Shown: positions 25,305 through 34,366, counted from the first letter of the stretch. The stretch: 53,368 bases of DNA from Syntrophomonadaceae bacterium (GCA_012729835.1 JAAYCK010000029.1:1-53368); one strand, 5' to 3'. Translations and numbers: made by a program. Notes: generated from the sequence alone by a model not told the origin.

Positions 25305-26603
25305 ATGAAAACCTTTGCGGTTCAAACGCTGGGTTGCAAGGTCAACCAGGTGGAGAGCGAAACGATCATCGAGGATTTTCTGAACCAGGGATATCAGCTG
25401 GTGCGCCCCGATGAACCGGCTGATATCTATATAATAAACACCTGCACGGTAACTCATGTTAGTGATCGAAAATCGAGGGCGGTTATCAGAAGGGCGGTCA
25501 GGCGTTGTCCGGACGCTTTGGTGGTAGTCACCGGCTGTATGGCCCAGATAAGTCATGATACCCCGGAAATGCCGGATGGCATCGATTTGCTGGTGGGCAA
25601 TCGCCAGAAGGAACGCCTGGTTGAAATAGTGGAATCCTGGCTGGAAGGCGGCAGCAAGAGGCCGGATCTTTCGTTGCCCGTTGCTGCAGACAAACTGAAG
25701 CCAGTATTATATACACATATTCACGAAAGAACCCGAGCCTTTGTCAAGATCCAGGACGGCTGCCAGAGCTATTGCTCTTACTGCATCGTGCCATTTGCCC
25801 GGGGGCCGGTGCGCAGCAAACTGCCTGGTGATGTAGTAACTGAAGTTCGGCACTTGGTGGAGATGGGTTATCGGGAAATAGTGTTTACGGGAATCCACAG
25901 CGGTTTGTATGGAATGGATCTGGAGGGGTGGAATCTGCCCCGCCTGCTGCGCAAGGTGCTGGAAGAGGTGCCGGGGAGCTACCGCCTCCGAACAGGATCT
26001 ATCGAGCCGCTGGAAGTCACCCTCGATCTTATCGCTCTGTTAGCAGAAGATAATCGCATCTGTCGCCATTTACATATTCCTTTGCAGAGTGGCAGTGACA
26101 GGATTCTACAGCTGATGAGGCGGCGATACGATAGTAGTTATTACCGGAGCCTGCTGGAGAGTATCGCGGATAAAATACCTGATATCGGTATGGCTGCCGA
26201 TGTGATGGTGGGATTCCCCAGCGAAGACGACAGTGATTTTGTCCAGACCTATGAATTGCTGAGTGATCTGCCCCTATTGAACCTGCATGTTTTCAAGTAT
26301 TCTCCCCGCCCTGGAACCAAGGCCTTTGCCATGGGTGACGATGTGACGGCCGCGATCAAGCAGCAACGAAGTGAGAAACTCCTGGCTTTGGCGGCAGCCA
26401 AGCACCGTGAATTTTGCCAGCGCTTCTTAGGGCGTCAGGTAGAGGTGCTGGCTGAGAGAAAAACCGGAGAGAACCATTATCGTGGTTTTACGGAAAACTA
26501 TATGGAGGTAAGCTTTGCTGATACCCTTGACCAACGCGGAAAAACCGTAAAAATCGTCCTGCAAGGGTATGATGACGATCATCTTGAAGGAAATGTTCTG
26601 TAA
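25305..26603 (+). CDS. mtaB: tRNA t6A37 methylthiotransferase MtaB
   Basis: MtaB adds a methylthio group to t6A at position 37 of tRNAs reading ANN codons. The 432-residue protein has the N-terminal MTTase domain with three cluster-ligating cysteines (TLGCKVNQ, INTCTVT, VTGCMAQ). The radical-SAM motif is C-x3-C-x2-C in CQSYCSYCIVPFARGP, and SIEPLEV and LHIPLQSGSDRIL follow. A C-terminal TRAM-like region completes it. This is the typical MtaB rather than MiaB layout. It follows rsmE by 38 bases and is probably cotranscribed. Confidence 0.94.
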   Translation: MKTFAVQTLGCKVNQVESETIIEDFLNQGYQLVRPDEPADIYIINTCTVTHVSDRKSRAVIRRAVRRCPDALVVVTGCMAQISHDTPEMPDGIDLLVGNRQKERLVEIVESWLEGGSKRPDLSLPVAADKLKPVLYTHIHERTRAFVKIQDGCQSYCSYCIVPFARGPVRSKLPGDVVTEVRHLVEMGYREIVFTGIHSGLYGMDLEGWNLPRLLRKVLEEVPGSYRLRTGSIEPLEVTLDLIALLAEDNRICRHLHIPLQSGSDRILQLMRRRYDSSYYRSLLESIADKIPDIGMAADVMVGFPSEDDSDFVQTYELLSDLPLLNLHVFKYSPRPGTKAFAMGDDVTAAIKQQRSEKLLALAAAKHREFCQRFLGRQVEVLAERKTGENHYRGFTENYMEVSFADTLDQRGKTVKIVLQGYDDDHLEGNVL

Positions 26604-26627
26604 ACCAATAATTTGTTTAAAAATTAT

Positions 26628-26656
26628 TTGGTAATGGTCCGTTAATTTGATAGAAT
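26628..26656 (+). promoter_or_regulatory. Putative promoter of the HIT-rpsU unit
   Basis: TTGGTA (26628-26633) is followed after 17 bases by TAGAAT (26651-26656), about 48 bases before the HIT-protein start. Confidence 0.5.
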
Positions 26657-26703
26657 ATACAGGAGTAAATAGCTGAGATACACGAACATGAGGAGGTGAT
26701 GTC

Positions 26704-27054
26704 TTGAACCTTCCAGATTGTCTTTTTTGTAAAATCGCCAATAAAGATATACCGGCCAAAGTAGTTTTTGAGGATGAGACCTTGATCGCGATCGAGGATA
26801 TCAACCCGGCTGCTCCGGTACATGTTTTGATAATACCCAAAGACCATATCGTTTCTTTAGCGGATATAAAGCCAGAAGATGAAACCGTACTCGGCCATAT
26901 TCAGGTGATTGCAGCCAGTTTAGCCGGAGATTTGAAATTGGCTGACCAGGGATACCGCCTGGTCAACAACTGCGGCGAGTGGGGCGGTCAGACCGTAATG
27001 CATCTCCATTATCATTTGCTAGGCGGTCGTCATTTTGGCTGGCCTCCCGGCTAA
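26704..27054 (+). CDS. HIT-family (HINT-like) nucleotide-binding protein
   Basis: The 116-residue protein belongs to the histidine-triad superfamily of nucleoside phosphoramidases and hydrolases acting on AMP conjugates. It begins with CLFCKIANKDIPAKVVFED, including the zinc-type CxxC, and carries NCGEWGGQTVMHLHYHLLGG, where HLHYH is the His-x-His-x-His triad. The length is right for HINT. It starts with TTG 26704 after a very strong GAGGAGGTGAT. It precedes rpsU, a frequent arrangement in Firmicutes. The physiological substrate is unknown. Confidence 0.93.
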   Translation: MNLPDCLFCKIANKDIPAKVVFEDETLIAIEDINPAAPVHVLIIPKDHIVSLADIKPEDETVLGHIQVIAASLAGDLKLADQGYRLVNNCGEWGGQTVMHLHYHLLGGRHFGWPPG

Positions 27055-27133
27055 TCCTTGACGCTGACCGTTAATAGATAGTACAATATAAAGGCATTTA
27101 TTGCAGCCTGGTTGTCATGAGGGGAGGGATACG

Positions 27134-27310
27134 ATGAGCGAAGTGAAAGTAGGGAAGAATGAATCCCTGGATAGCGCACTTAAGAGATTTAAACGCTCCT
27201 GCCAAAAGGCGGGTGTTATGCAGGATATTAGAAAACATGATCACTACGAAAAGCCCAGCATAAAGAAAAAGAAGAAGTCAGAGGCAGCCCGCAAGAAGAA
27301 GAAATTCTAA
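27134..27310 (+). CDS. rpsU: 30S ribosomal protein S21
   Basis: The 58-residue very basic protein is part of the small ribosomal subunit platform, near the anti-SD region. It shows [20 protein letters not shown] near the start and a Lys/Arg-rich tail ([15 protein letters not shown]), as in S21. The frame extends to 27101, but the ATG at 27134 follows GGGAGGGATACG with good spacing and matches the conserved N-terminus. A hairpin follows directly. Confidence 0.96.
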   Translation: MSEVKVGKNESLDSALKRFKRSCQKAGVMQDIRKHDHYEKPSIKKKKKSEAARKKKKF

Positions 27311-27319
27311 GATGCGATT

Positions 27320-27358
27320 AAAGCCTGGTTAGAAGTTTAGTATAACCGGGCTTTACTT
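27320..27358 (+). terminator. Hairpin terminator after rpsU
   Basis: AAAGCCTGGTTA (27320-27331) pairs with TAACCGGGCTTT (27343-27354), with one wobble, and a T-rich stretch follows. Confidence 0.6.
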
Positions 27359-27402
27359 ATTATTAATCTAAAATATACAATAGGTCTCGGGGAGGGAGAA
27401 CC

Positions 27403-27519
27403 ATGAGCTTTATGAACAAAGGAATGCAGAACCGTCGGCAAAAGATTACGGTTTTGATTATCGTTGGCATAGTTATCTCATCTTTCCTGGTCAGCATAGT
27501 GGCGGTCGCCTTTTATTAG
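27403..27519 (+). CDS. 38-residue single-pass membrane protein
   Basis: A short frame (ATG 27403, TAG 27517-27519) sits six bases behind a strong GGGGAGGGAG ribosome site. The product has a basic N-terminus (NKGMQNRRQK) followed by one hydrophobic helix of about 23 residues rich in Ile and Val, ending FY. By size and topology it resembles the Prli42-type stressosome-associated micro-proteins of Firmicutes, but the sequence match is not strong enough to name it. It is flanked by terminators on both sides, so it may be a separate small transcription unit. The strong ribosome site and clean topology make it likely real. Confidence 0.65.
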   Translation: MSFMNKGMQNRRQKITVLIIVGIVISSFLVSIVAVAFY

Positions 27520-27549
27520 AACTTTGCTGAGTTATATTTTCCGATTGCC

Positions 27550-27601
27550 AAAAGCCCGGATCTCCATTGATAATATTATCATGGAAATAGCGGGCTTTTC
27601 C
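27550..27601 (+). terminator. Hairpin after the 38-residue membrane protein
   Basis: AAAAGCCCG (27550-27558) pairs with CGGGCTTTT (27591-27599), enclosing a second stem (CCATTGATA / TATCATGG). Confidence 0.55.
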
Positions 27602-27761
27602 CGTCTCATTTCAGCAACTGAATCCAGGCTCAAGTGCATATGATCTTATGTATCCAAAATCCAAAATTGTAAAGCCTTTAATCCAGTGAAAGCATATCGA
27701 AACGACTTCGTATTTATATCAAGATATGTAATTGATTTGATTGGAAAGGGGGGATAATGTA

Positions 27762-28508
27762 ATGAATGAAAATGGGAAATACAATTCGCCGTTTATCATC
27801 GTAGCAGTTATCCTGGCCATTGGCCTGGTGTTGTCGGCATATGTTGCTGGCAACAGTTTTGTTAAGGCCAAGGAGGCTGGCAACAGCATTTCTATCACCG
27901 GTTCGGCCAAAAAGCAGATAAAATCAGACCTGGCCGTGTGGAGAGGATCATTTTCTGCCCGGGCTCCAGAGATGACAGTAGCCTACAGCAATCTGCAGGA
28001 GAGCCAGGACAAGGTGAGAGCTTATCTGCAAGGCAAAGGTATCGCGAACCAGAATATCGTATTCTCATCGATCAGCACTAGTACCCGGTATTTGATATTG
28101 CCCAACGGTCAGACCAGCAATCAGGTAGAGAGCTACGAACTGTACCAAACGGTCGAGATCAAGAGTAAGAACGTCGACCAAATAACCCTTTTGTCGCGAG
28201 AGGCCACTGATCTGATTAACCAGGGGGTTGAGTTCCAATCCATGCCTCCGGAGTATTTCTACACCAAGATAGCAGATCTCAAGATAGAGATGCTTTCTCT
28301 TGCCACCAAGGATGCCATGAAGCGAGCCGAACAGATTGCTAAAAACACCAACAGTCGGGTAGGAGCCCTGCGTTCAGCACGTATGGGTGTTTTTCAGATC
28401 ACACCGCTCTATTCCAATGAAGTTTCCGACTATGGCATCAACGATACCAGTTCATTGGATAAAGAAATCACGGCTGTAATGACTTGTGAATTCCAAATAA
28501 TCAAGTAA
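27762..28508 (+). CDS. SIMPL-domain (DUF541) exported or anchored protein
   Basis: The 248-residue protein has an N-terminal hydrophobic segment (about residues 9-28) that is probably a membrane anchor or signal, and then a SIMPL/DUF541 domain. Its opening SISITGSAKKQIKSDLAVWRGSF, the VSSI-type QNIVFSSISTSTRY strand, and the closing DKEITAVMTCEFQII fit that family, whose periplasmic or surface members are linked to oxidative stress and cell-envelope roles without a defined activity. The frame opens at 27741, but AAAGGGGGG sits eight bases before the ATG at 27762. A long terminator follows, so the gene is monocistronic. Confidence 0.85.
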   Translation: MNENGKYNSPFIIVAVILAIGLVLSAYVAGNSFVKAKEAGNSISITGSAKKQIKSDLAVWRGSFSARAPEMTVAYSNLQESQDKVRAYLQGKGIANQNIVFSSISTSTRYLILPNGQTSNQVESYELYQTVEIKSKNVDQITLLSREATDLINQGVEFQSMPPEYFYTKIADLKIEMLSLATKDAMKRAEQIAKNTNSRVGALRSARMGVFQITPLYSNEVSDYGINDTSSLDKEITAVMTCEFQIIK

Positions 28509-28522
28509 CATCAATATATTGA

Positions 28523-28586
28523 AAACAATAATAAGCCGGTACCTGTGAACTTGAACCAGTTAATAGGTACCGGCTTATTATTGTTT
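28523..28586. terminator. 22-bp perfect hairpin terminator after the SIMPL gene
   Basis: The stem from 28523-28544 (core AAGCCGGTACCT) pairs without mismatch with 28565-28586, around a 20-base loop. The distal arm ends TTATTATTGTTT. It is unusually long for a simple terminator. Confidence 0.75.
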
Positions 28587-28607
28587 GCGGGCTGTCCTAA
28601 AGCTTTA

Positions 28608-28636
28608 GTATTCGATTGAGCTACCAGGCATATATA
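28608..28636 (+). promoter_or_regulatory. Possible sigma-E promoter of yqfC-yqfD
   Basis: CATATATA (28629-28636) resembles the sigma-E -10 and lies 14 bases after GTATTCG (28608-28614). The yqfC start is 47 bases further on. yqfC and yqfD belong to the sigma-E regulon in Bacillus, which supports the reading. Confidence 0.4.
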
Positions 28637-28682
28637 TAGTAGAAGCAAATGGGCTGATGGAGAGCATTGGGGAGGTTGAAAT

Positions 28683-28958
28683 ATGGACAAGAAACGAGAA
28701 GCTATCAAGGTTATGGCGGATTTATTGGAAATACCCCGTGACCTGGTGCTTGATCTGCCCAAATTAACGATCATAGGGCGTAACGAGATCCACCTGGAGA
28801 ACCATCGGGGAATCATCGAGTATAGTCTAAACCGGGTCCGGATAAATCTCAGCCGGGGTTATTTGGAACTGGAGGGAGATGCCTTTGAAATAAAGGCATT
28901 GTTATCGGATGAAGTATATATAATCGGAGATATCCGCTCGATAAAATATCTTGATTAA
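28683..28958 (+). CDS. yqfC: Sporulation protein YqfC
   Basis: The 91-residue protein matches the small YqfC/YabP-like family in length and in the segments PRDLVLDLPKLTIIGRNEIHLENHRGIIEYS and INLSRGYLELEGDAFEIKALLSDEVYI. It is expressed in the mother cell during sporulation in Bacillus; its biochemical role is not established. The ATG follows GGGGAGGTTG. yqfD starts 15 bases after its stop, and the pair is conserved in spore formers. Confidence 0.9.
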   Translation: MDKKREAIKVMADLLEIPRDLVLDLPKLTIIGRNEIHLENHRGIIEYSLNRVRINLSRGYLELEGDAFEIKALLSDEVYIIGDIRSIKYLD

Positions 28959-28973
28959 AGCGGAGGGCAGGAA

Positions 28974-30188
28974 ATGGGCAATAAGTTGTTCGAACAGATC
29001 GGAGGTACTATAAAAATTACCCTGCGGGGTAAGAACCAGGAACGTGCCATAAATATGGCAAGTACGCGCGGGGTTTTTCTCTGGGATATTAAAAAACGAG
29101 GCGATGACCTGGAATTGAAGGTACGTACCAGCGGGTTTTCTGCTCTTAAGCAAATAGCAGAAGAGAACAATTTTGAACTCGAGGTCCAAGACCGGCGGGG
29201 GCTACCCTTTATCCGGACGATTCTCCGGCGCAGAATGGCTTTTATAGGTGGGGGATTCCTCTTTGTTGTGGCTATGTATCTGCTCTCATCCTTTGTCTGG
29301 TCGGTTGATGTGGGCGGCAATAAAACTATCGCCCGGGAAAGAATAATCGTAGCAGCAGCCCGGCATGGCGTTTATCCGGGAGCTCCCAAATGGACCTTCA
29401 GCTGCAGTGAAGTAGAAAAAGCGCTCTTGCAGGAAATAGATGATATCAGCTATGTGCGCTTGGACCTCAAAGGGGTGAAGGCGAATATTAAGGTAGTGGA
29501 AAAGATAGTACCCCTGCAAAACATTGACGGACCAGGCAATATTGTAGCCAAGAAGGATGGAATGGTTGAATCCGTTTTGGTCTTAGACGGGCAGGCTCAA
29601 GTCAAGCGCGGCGATGTAGTAGCTAAAGGCGATATTCTGATATCCGGCTTGGTCATACCGCAACCCAGTCCCTATGTCTCGCCGGAAGAACAGATAGAAA
29701 TGGAGCCCAGTCTGGTAAAAGCCCGAGGTGAGGTTAAAGCCAGAGTATGGTGCCAGGGTTATGGAGAGTGCCGGCTTAAAACTGAGACCCTGAGGCGGGG
29801 TAAGGGAAAGCAAAATAAATATTACCTGATAATACCGGGGCGTACTCTGTCGTTGAATCTAAGGGATGAAGTTCGTTTTCAGTTCTATAACCAGAAGGTC
29901 TTTTCTCACCTCTTAAGAACGCGCTGGGGAGAGATAGGGTTTAAACGAGTCGTTCTGCGGGAAAACATAAAAGAGGTGAAAGTATACAGCGAAGAGGAAG
30001 CTCTTGCAATAGCTAAAACAAATGCTTGGAAAGACCTGAAAAAGGAAGCGGGACCCGGGTTTCACATGGTTGCTTCCCGTGTAAAAATGATATCTTCTCC
30101 CAGCGAGCCACTTATCCGGGTCAGGGTCATCGCTGAGAGTATTGAGAACATCGCTCTAGTCCAGCCCATTAATGCCGATGCGAAATAG
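28974..30188 (+). CDS. yqfD: Sporulation protein YqfD
   Basis: The 404-residue protein has a cytoplasmic N-terminal part, one clear membrane segment (about residues 88-107, AFIGGGFLFVVAMYLLSSFVW), and a large extracytoplasmic part with the FtsQ/POTRA-like VDVGGNKTIARERIIVAAARHGVYPGAP. This is the YqfD family, required for efficient sporulation and acting in the mother-cell or outer forespore membrane. The ATG at 28974 follows GGAGGGCAGGAA. It forms an operon with yqfC upstream and probably runs into phoH. Confidence 0.92.
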   Translation: MGNKLFEQIGGTIKITLRGKNQERAINMASTRGVFLWDIKKRGDDLELKVRTSGFSALKQIAEENNFELEVQDRRGLPFIRTILRRRMAFIGGGFLFVVAMYLLSSFVWSVDVGGNKTIARERIIVAAARHGVYPGAPKWTFSCSEVEKALLQEIDDISYVRLDLKGVKANIKVVEKIVPLQNIDGPGNIVAKKDGMVESVLVLDGQAQVKRGDVVAKGDILISGLVIPQPSPYVSPEEQIEMEPSLVKARGEVKARVWCQGYGECRLKTETLRRGKGKQNKYYLIIPGRTLSLNLRDEVRFQFYNQKVFSHLLRTRWGEIGFKRVVLRENIKEVKVYSEEEALAIAKTNAWKDLKKEAGPGFHMVASRVKMISSPSEPLIRVRVIAESIENIALVQPINADAK

Positions 30189-30283
30189 TACAGGAATCCA
30201 TTCTGTGCTATAATAGCTTAGAATATTCTGATTTGCTATATGCCTAACGATAAATGATGAATAGTCTGAAAGGGGACAAATTA

Positions 30284-31252
30284 TTGAACACAAAAGAAGC
30301 TCGGGTGGCGATTAAGGATAACAGCCAGGCAGCAGTTTTTTTTGGGGCTAGTGACGAGAACTTCAACCATCTGCGCAGTATTTGCCAGGCTGAACTATTT
30401 GCCCGGGGTTCAGAGATATTTGTTCGAGGTGAGGAAGAGGAGGTCGATCTAATCGTTGGCCTGCTAAACAATCTTATTGATTTTATAGAATCTGAAGGCC
30501 AACTCGGCATCAACGATATAAACTACCTGCACAACCGCTTGAAAAAGGGAGACAAGCCCCGCCATCGGGAGAATCTAGCCGGTCCTATCCTGACGACAAT
30601 CAGGGGCAAGGCCATCAAAGCCAAGACGCTCGGTCAAAGAAGGTATGTTGAAGCCATTTTAGGCAATGACGTAGTCTTCACTATTGGGCCAGCCGGTACT
30701 GGCAAGACCTATTTGGCAGTAGCCATGGCGGTCAATGCCTTGAAGAACCGGGAGGTAGAACGTATCGTGCTGGTACGGCCAGCGGTTGAAGCCGGAGAAA
30801 AACTGGGATTCCTGCCGGGAGATTTGATCGAAAAGGTCAATCCTTACCTGCGTCCTTTGTACGACAGCTTGTTTGATATACTGGGAGTGGAAGTCACCCA
30901 GCGCTATCTGGATAAGAATATCATAGAAGTAGCTCCCCTGGCCTACATGAGGGGTAGGACCCTAAATAATGCCTTTATTATTTTGGATGAAGCACAGAAC
31001 ACCACCCCGCAGCAGATGAAAATGTTCCTGACCCGGCTGGGGTTTGGATCAAAGGCGGTCATTACCGGTGATATAACTCAAGTGGACTTGCCTAAAGATG
31101 ATAGTTCTGGTTTGATTGAAGTACAAAAGATACTGGGACAGGTGAAGGGTCTTTCCTTTGAATATCTGGCGAAGGAGGATATAGTACGGCATCCTCTGGT
31201 CCAGAAGATAATTGATGCTTATGAGGTTTATGAAGCTGATAAGAATGAATAG
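30284..31252 (+). CDS. phoH: PhoH-family ATPase
   Basis: PhoH-like proteins are cytoplasmic RecA-fold ATPases linked to RNA metabolism and ribosome maturation through their neighbours. The 322-residue protein has a KH-like N-terminal part, Walker A GPAGTGKT, Walker B AFIILDEAQN, and GFGSKAVITGDITQVDLP. Start choice is uncertain: the frame has ATGs at 30254 and 30257 without ribosome sites, while AAAGGGGA lies seven bases before an in-frame TTG at 30284, which I prefer. It precedes pgpH-ybeY-dgkA-cdd-era, the standard Firmicutes order. Confidence 0.93.
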   Translation: MNTKEARVAIKDNSQAAVFFGASDENFNHLRSICQAELFARGSEIFVRGEEEEVDLIVGLLNNLIDFIESEGQLGINDINYLHNRLKKGDKPRHRENLAGPILTTIRGKAIKAKTLGQRRYVEAILGNDVVFTIGPAGTGKTYLAVAMAVNALKNREVERIVLVRPAVEAGEKLGFLPGDLIEKVNPYLRPLYDSLFDILGVEVTQRYLDKNIIEVAPLAYMRGRTLNNAFIILDEAQNTTPQQMKMFLTRLGFGSKAVITGDITQVDLPKDDSSGLIEVQKILGQVKGLSFEYLAKEDIVRHPLVQKIIDAYEVYEADKNE

Positions 31253-31332
31253 TTCACCGACCTCAGACCACGTCAAGAGTGAATAAATCTACCCCTTTCG
31301 CAATGAGCCAGAAGGGGCTAAGGAGCATTAGT

Positions 31333-33528
31333 GTGAGGATACCTGGCATCCTGAATCTAGACTGGAAGAAATTACTGGCCTTCTTTCACAGATCCAGTAC
31401 CAAAAAGGTATTGGGCTTAACTCTGTTCTTCTGCATAACCATACTCCTGCTTTTCAGCAGAATCAGTCCCCAGCAGGTCACACTAAAACCGGACGAGGTG
31501 GCCGAAAGAGATATCCAATCCAATATCAGTGCGGTTGTAGTTGACCGTGTACAAACCGATGAACTGAGAAGACATGCTGCCAGCAAGGTGCAGAAGGTAT
31601 ATCAGGAGGACAAGTATGCTCTGGATAACACCCGCAATGAGATAAATGGGTTTTATGCTGAGCTAAACACGATAATCACTTCATCTCAAGATAAATCCGA
31701 GGAACTGGAAGCGTTGCTCCGGGCTGCCAATCAATATCCTGAAACCATGAAACCGGGGTTCACTTACAGAGAATTGAGACAATATCTGCTCAATACCGAC
31801 CCGGAAGATTTGGAAAAAATGCACCAGACTACTCTCGGGATCGTCGACAGCCTGATGGATCAGCCGGTGACCGAGGAGGCCCTGCCTGATTTGTATTCAA
31901 CGGCTATAGTCAACATAGATTCCCTGGCTTTTGCACCTCAGGCTCGGGATATTATGAAAATGGTATCTATCAGTTCAATTAAGCCCAGTCTGGTATTCAA
32001 CCCGGAAGCTACGGAAGAAGCCCGGCAGGAGGCAATGGATGATGTAAAGCCTGTGCAAAAGACCATCAAGGTTGGCGAAATCATTGTACACCGGGGCGAA
32101 CGGGTGACTCCAGAACAGATCGATACCCTTGAGCAATTAGGAATCCAGCGCAGCAAAAGCTATCCGCTCACCCTAGTTGGTGCGGGAATATTTGTTTTCA
32201 TCACATTCTGGATCAGCATAGAGTTTCTCAGGCGTTACTACCGCAAGGTCTATGAAAACGATGCCTTGATGATCCTCATAGCCTTGGTATTTATTATAAT
32301 CCTGGGCTTGACCCGCTTCTTGACCGTCATTAAATTGGGCGACACCCCTGAAATCAACGCACTATCCGGATATTTGGCTCCGGTTGCTGCCGGATCAATG
32401 CTGATCGCTATCCTGCTCGATAACCGCCTGGCCTATTTCCTGACTATGCTCATGGCTATTTATGTCGGCATGGTGACCGAAGGGAATCAGCTGTTTTATG
32501 CCATTGCTGCCTTTACCGGTGGTACGGTAGGAATTTTTCAGGTTTACCGGTTGAATCAGACATCTGACCTGGCCCGTTCTGGACTTTACGTAGCCCTGAT
32601 CAACATAATCACCATTATCACATTGACTCTGATCAGTGGAACCTTTAATATCAATGTACTGCTCGTAGGATGTATTATTGGAGCGGTTAACGGGATCACA
32701 TCTGCGGTGCTGATGATCGGAGCCCTACCTTATTTGGAGACTGCTTTTTCAATCACTAGTATGATAAAATTGTTGGAATTGTCTAATCCTAACCATGAAT
32801 TGTTAAGACGCCTGCTGATGGAGGCACCGGGCACCTATCATCATAGTCTTATGGTAGCAAATCTGGCTGAATCGGCTGCGGAGCCCATTGGTGCAAACCC
32901 CTTGCTGGTCAGGGTAGGGGCGTATTATCATGATATTGGTAAGGTCAAACGATCGGATTATTTCGTAGAGAACCAGCGTACTTTTGACAATCCCCATGAG
33001 AAGATCGCTCCGGCACTCAGTTCACTCATCATAACCTCCCATGTCAGGGAAGGGGTTGAACTAGCCCGGGAAGCCCGAATACCTCAGATTATCATTGATT
33101 TTATAGAACAGCATCACGGTACCAGTTTAGCCAAGTACTTTTATAGCAGGGCTTTGGAGGAAGACCGCGAGGGAAATATCAATGAGAATAATTTCCGTTA
33201 TGAGGGACCAAAACCGCAGACCAAGGAAGTAGCATTGGTAATGCTCGCTGATTCGGTGGAAGCGGCTGTCAAATCATTGACTGAGCCCAGCCCAGATCGC
33301 ATCAGGAATATGGTAGACCGCATCATTAAGGACAAACTAGGCGATGGTCAGCTGGAATCCTGCGACCTGACCTTTAAGGACCTCGACATTATTGCCAGAT
33401 CCTTTTGCCAGATGCTGGAGGGCATCTATCATAAACGGATAGAATATCCGGAGATCATTGTGAAAGAATTCGAGAAAAGGAGAGAGAAACATGGAGGCTC
33501 TGATTATAAACCAGCAGAACAAAGTTAG
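31333..33528 (+). CDS. pgpH: Seven-transmembrane HD-domain phosphohydrolase (PgpH-type c-di-AMP phosphodiesterase)
   Basis: PgpH-type proteins degrade cyclic di-AMP. The 731-residue product has an N-terminal membrane segment, a large extracytoplasmic 7TMR-HDED domain (to about residue 280), a run of seven membrane helices, and a cytoplasmic HD domain. Visible in the HD domain are PGTYHHSLMVANLAE, VRVGAYYHDIGKVKR (the HD metal site) and FIEQHHGT. The frame opens with GTG at 31279, which lacks a ribosome site. GTG 31333 lies seven bases after AAGGAG and is my choice, with ATG 31303 as a third option. It overlaps ybeY by 38 bases, so translation is coupled. Confidence 0.92.
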   Translation: MRIPGILNLDWKKLLAFFHRSSTKKVLGLTLFFCITILLLFSRISPQQVTLKPDEVAERDIQSNISAVVVDRVQTDELRRHAASKVQKVYQEDKYALDNTRNEINGFYAELNTIITSSQDKSEELEALLRAANQYPETMKPGFTYRELRQYLLNTDPEDLEKMHQTTLGIVDSLMDQPVTEEALPDLYSTAIVNIDSLAFAPQARDIMKMVSISSIKPSLVFNPEATEEARQEAMDDVKPVQKTIKVGEIIVHRGERVTPEQIDTLEQLGIQRSKSYPLTLVGAGIFVFITFWISIEFLRRYYRKVYENDALMILIALVFIIILGLTRFLTVIKLGDTPEINALSGYLAPVAAGSMLIAILLDNRLAYFLTMLMAIYVGMVTEGNQLFYAIAAFTGGTVGIFQVYRLNQTSDLARSGLYVALINIITIITLTLISGTFNINVLLVGCIIGAVNGITSAVLMIGALPYLETAFSITSMIKLLELSNPNHELLRRLLMEAPGTYHHSLMVANLAESAAEPIGANPLLVRVGAYYHDIGKVKRSDYFVENQRTFDNPHEKIAPALSSLIITSHVREGVELAREARIPQIIIDFIEQHHGTSLAKYFYSRALEEDREGNINENNFRYEGPKPQTKEVALVMLADSVEAAVKSLTEPSPDRIRNMVDRIIKDKLGDGQLESCDLTFKDLDIIARSFCQMLEGIYHKRIEYPEIIVKEFEKRREKHGGSDYKPAEQS

Positions 33529-33961
33529 CTATACCAGAGAACTTCAGCAAGTGATTCTCGGCGTAACCAACGCCGTAGCCAAATTGGTACGTTTGCAGAA
33601 GAATTCCGAGGTTAGTATACTGATCGTAGACAACAGTTATATTCAAGAGCTGAATTTTATATATCGTCAACAGAGCAGACCCACTGACGTACTTTCTTTT
33701 GCCATGAACGAGCTTGGCGAAGAAGAGCCTGATTATGATTCCTCGGGGGAAGTAAATGTTCTTGGTGATATCGTGATTTCTTTGGAACAGGCCCAGCTGC
33801 AATGCGAAGAATTTGGTCATTCGCTTAGTCGGGAATTAGGCTTCCTGGTTGCTCACGGGATGCTGCATCTTTTGGGTTACGACCACGAAACCGAGGACGA
33901 AAAGAAGGTTATGCGTGAATTGGAAGAGAAGGTAATGAAGACGGTCAAATTAGAAAGGTAG
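33491..33961 (+). CDS. ybeY: Endoribonuclease YbeY (16S rRNA maturation)
   Basis: YbeY is a zinc-dependent RNase involved in 16S rRNA 3' maturation and ribosome quality control. The 156-residue protein carries the signature HGMLHLLGYDHE with three zinc-ligand histidines, and RPTDVLSFAM upstream. It starts inside the end of pgpH (38-base overlap) after GGAGAGAAAC and ends two bases before the dgkA GTG. All this indicates one tightly packed operon. Confidence 0.96.
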   Translation: MEALIINQQNKVSYTRELQQVILGVTNAVAKLVRLQKNSEVSILIVDNSYIQELNFIYRQQSRPTDVLSFAMNELGEEEPDYDSSGEVNVLGDIVISLEQAQLQCEEFGHSLSRELGFLVAHGMLHLLGYDHETEDEKKVMRELEEKVMKTVKLER

Positions 33962-33966
33962 CGGTG

Positions 33967-34332
33967 ATGAGAACCAAGAATCTGGGAGAGAGCTTTTATC
34001 ATGCTGCAGCCGGGGTAATTTACAGTTTTGTCTCCCAGAGAAATATGAAGATTCACAGCCTGGCGGCTATTATTGTAATCATTGCTGGTGTGATCTGCCG
34101 GCTGGATCGTAGTGAATGGGGCTTGACTATTGTAGCGATTTTTATAGTGCTGGTTGCCGAAACTATGAATACAGCGATCGAAAAAACCGTTGATCTGGTA
34201 ACCGATGAGTTTCATCCCCTGGCCAAGAAGGCTAAAAACCTGGCTGCCGGTGCCACTCTGTTAGCAGCACTCTGTGCGGTAGCTCTGGGGATCATCGTCT
34301 TTGGACCATATCTAATGGGAGCTTTTAATTAA
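33967..34332 (+). CDS. dgkA: Diacylglycerol/undecaprenol kinase
   Basis: The 121-residue integral membrane kinase phosphorylates undecaprenol (Gram-positive members) or diacylglycerol. It has three to four hydrophobic helices and the family motif AETMNTAIEKTVDLVTDE, including the catalytic Glu and metal-binding residues, followed by AKNLAAGATLLAA. GTG 33964 and ATG 33967 are adjacent; the ATG is better spaced from AAAGGTAG. It is in the ybeY-dgkA-cdd-era order common to Firmicutes. Confidence 0.94.
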   Translation: MRTKNLGESFYHAAAGVIYSFVSQRNMKIHSLAAIIVIIAGVICRLDRSEWGLTIVAIFIVLVAETMNTAIEKTVDLVTDEFHPLAKKAKNLAAGATLLAALCAVALGIIVFGPYLMGAFN

Positions 34333-34334
34333 GC

Positions 34335-34366
34335 ACAGATGAACACAGATGTACACGGATTTTTTA
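34335..34366. repeat. CACAGAT-type tandem repeats after dgkA
   Basis: Three imperfect ten-base units (CACAGATGAA, CACAGATGTA, CACGGATTTT) follow each other just after the dgkA stop. They match the repeat type at 39643-39690 and, more loosely, at 24375-24494. Confidence 0.55.
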
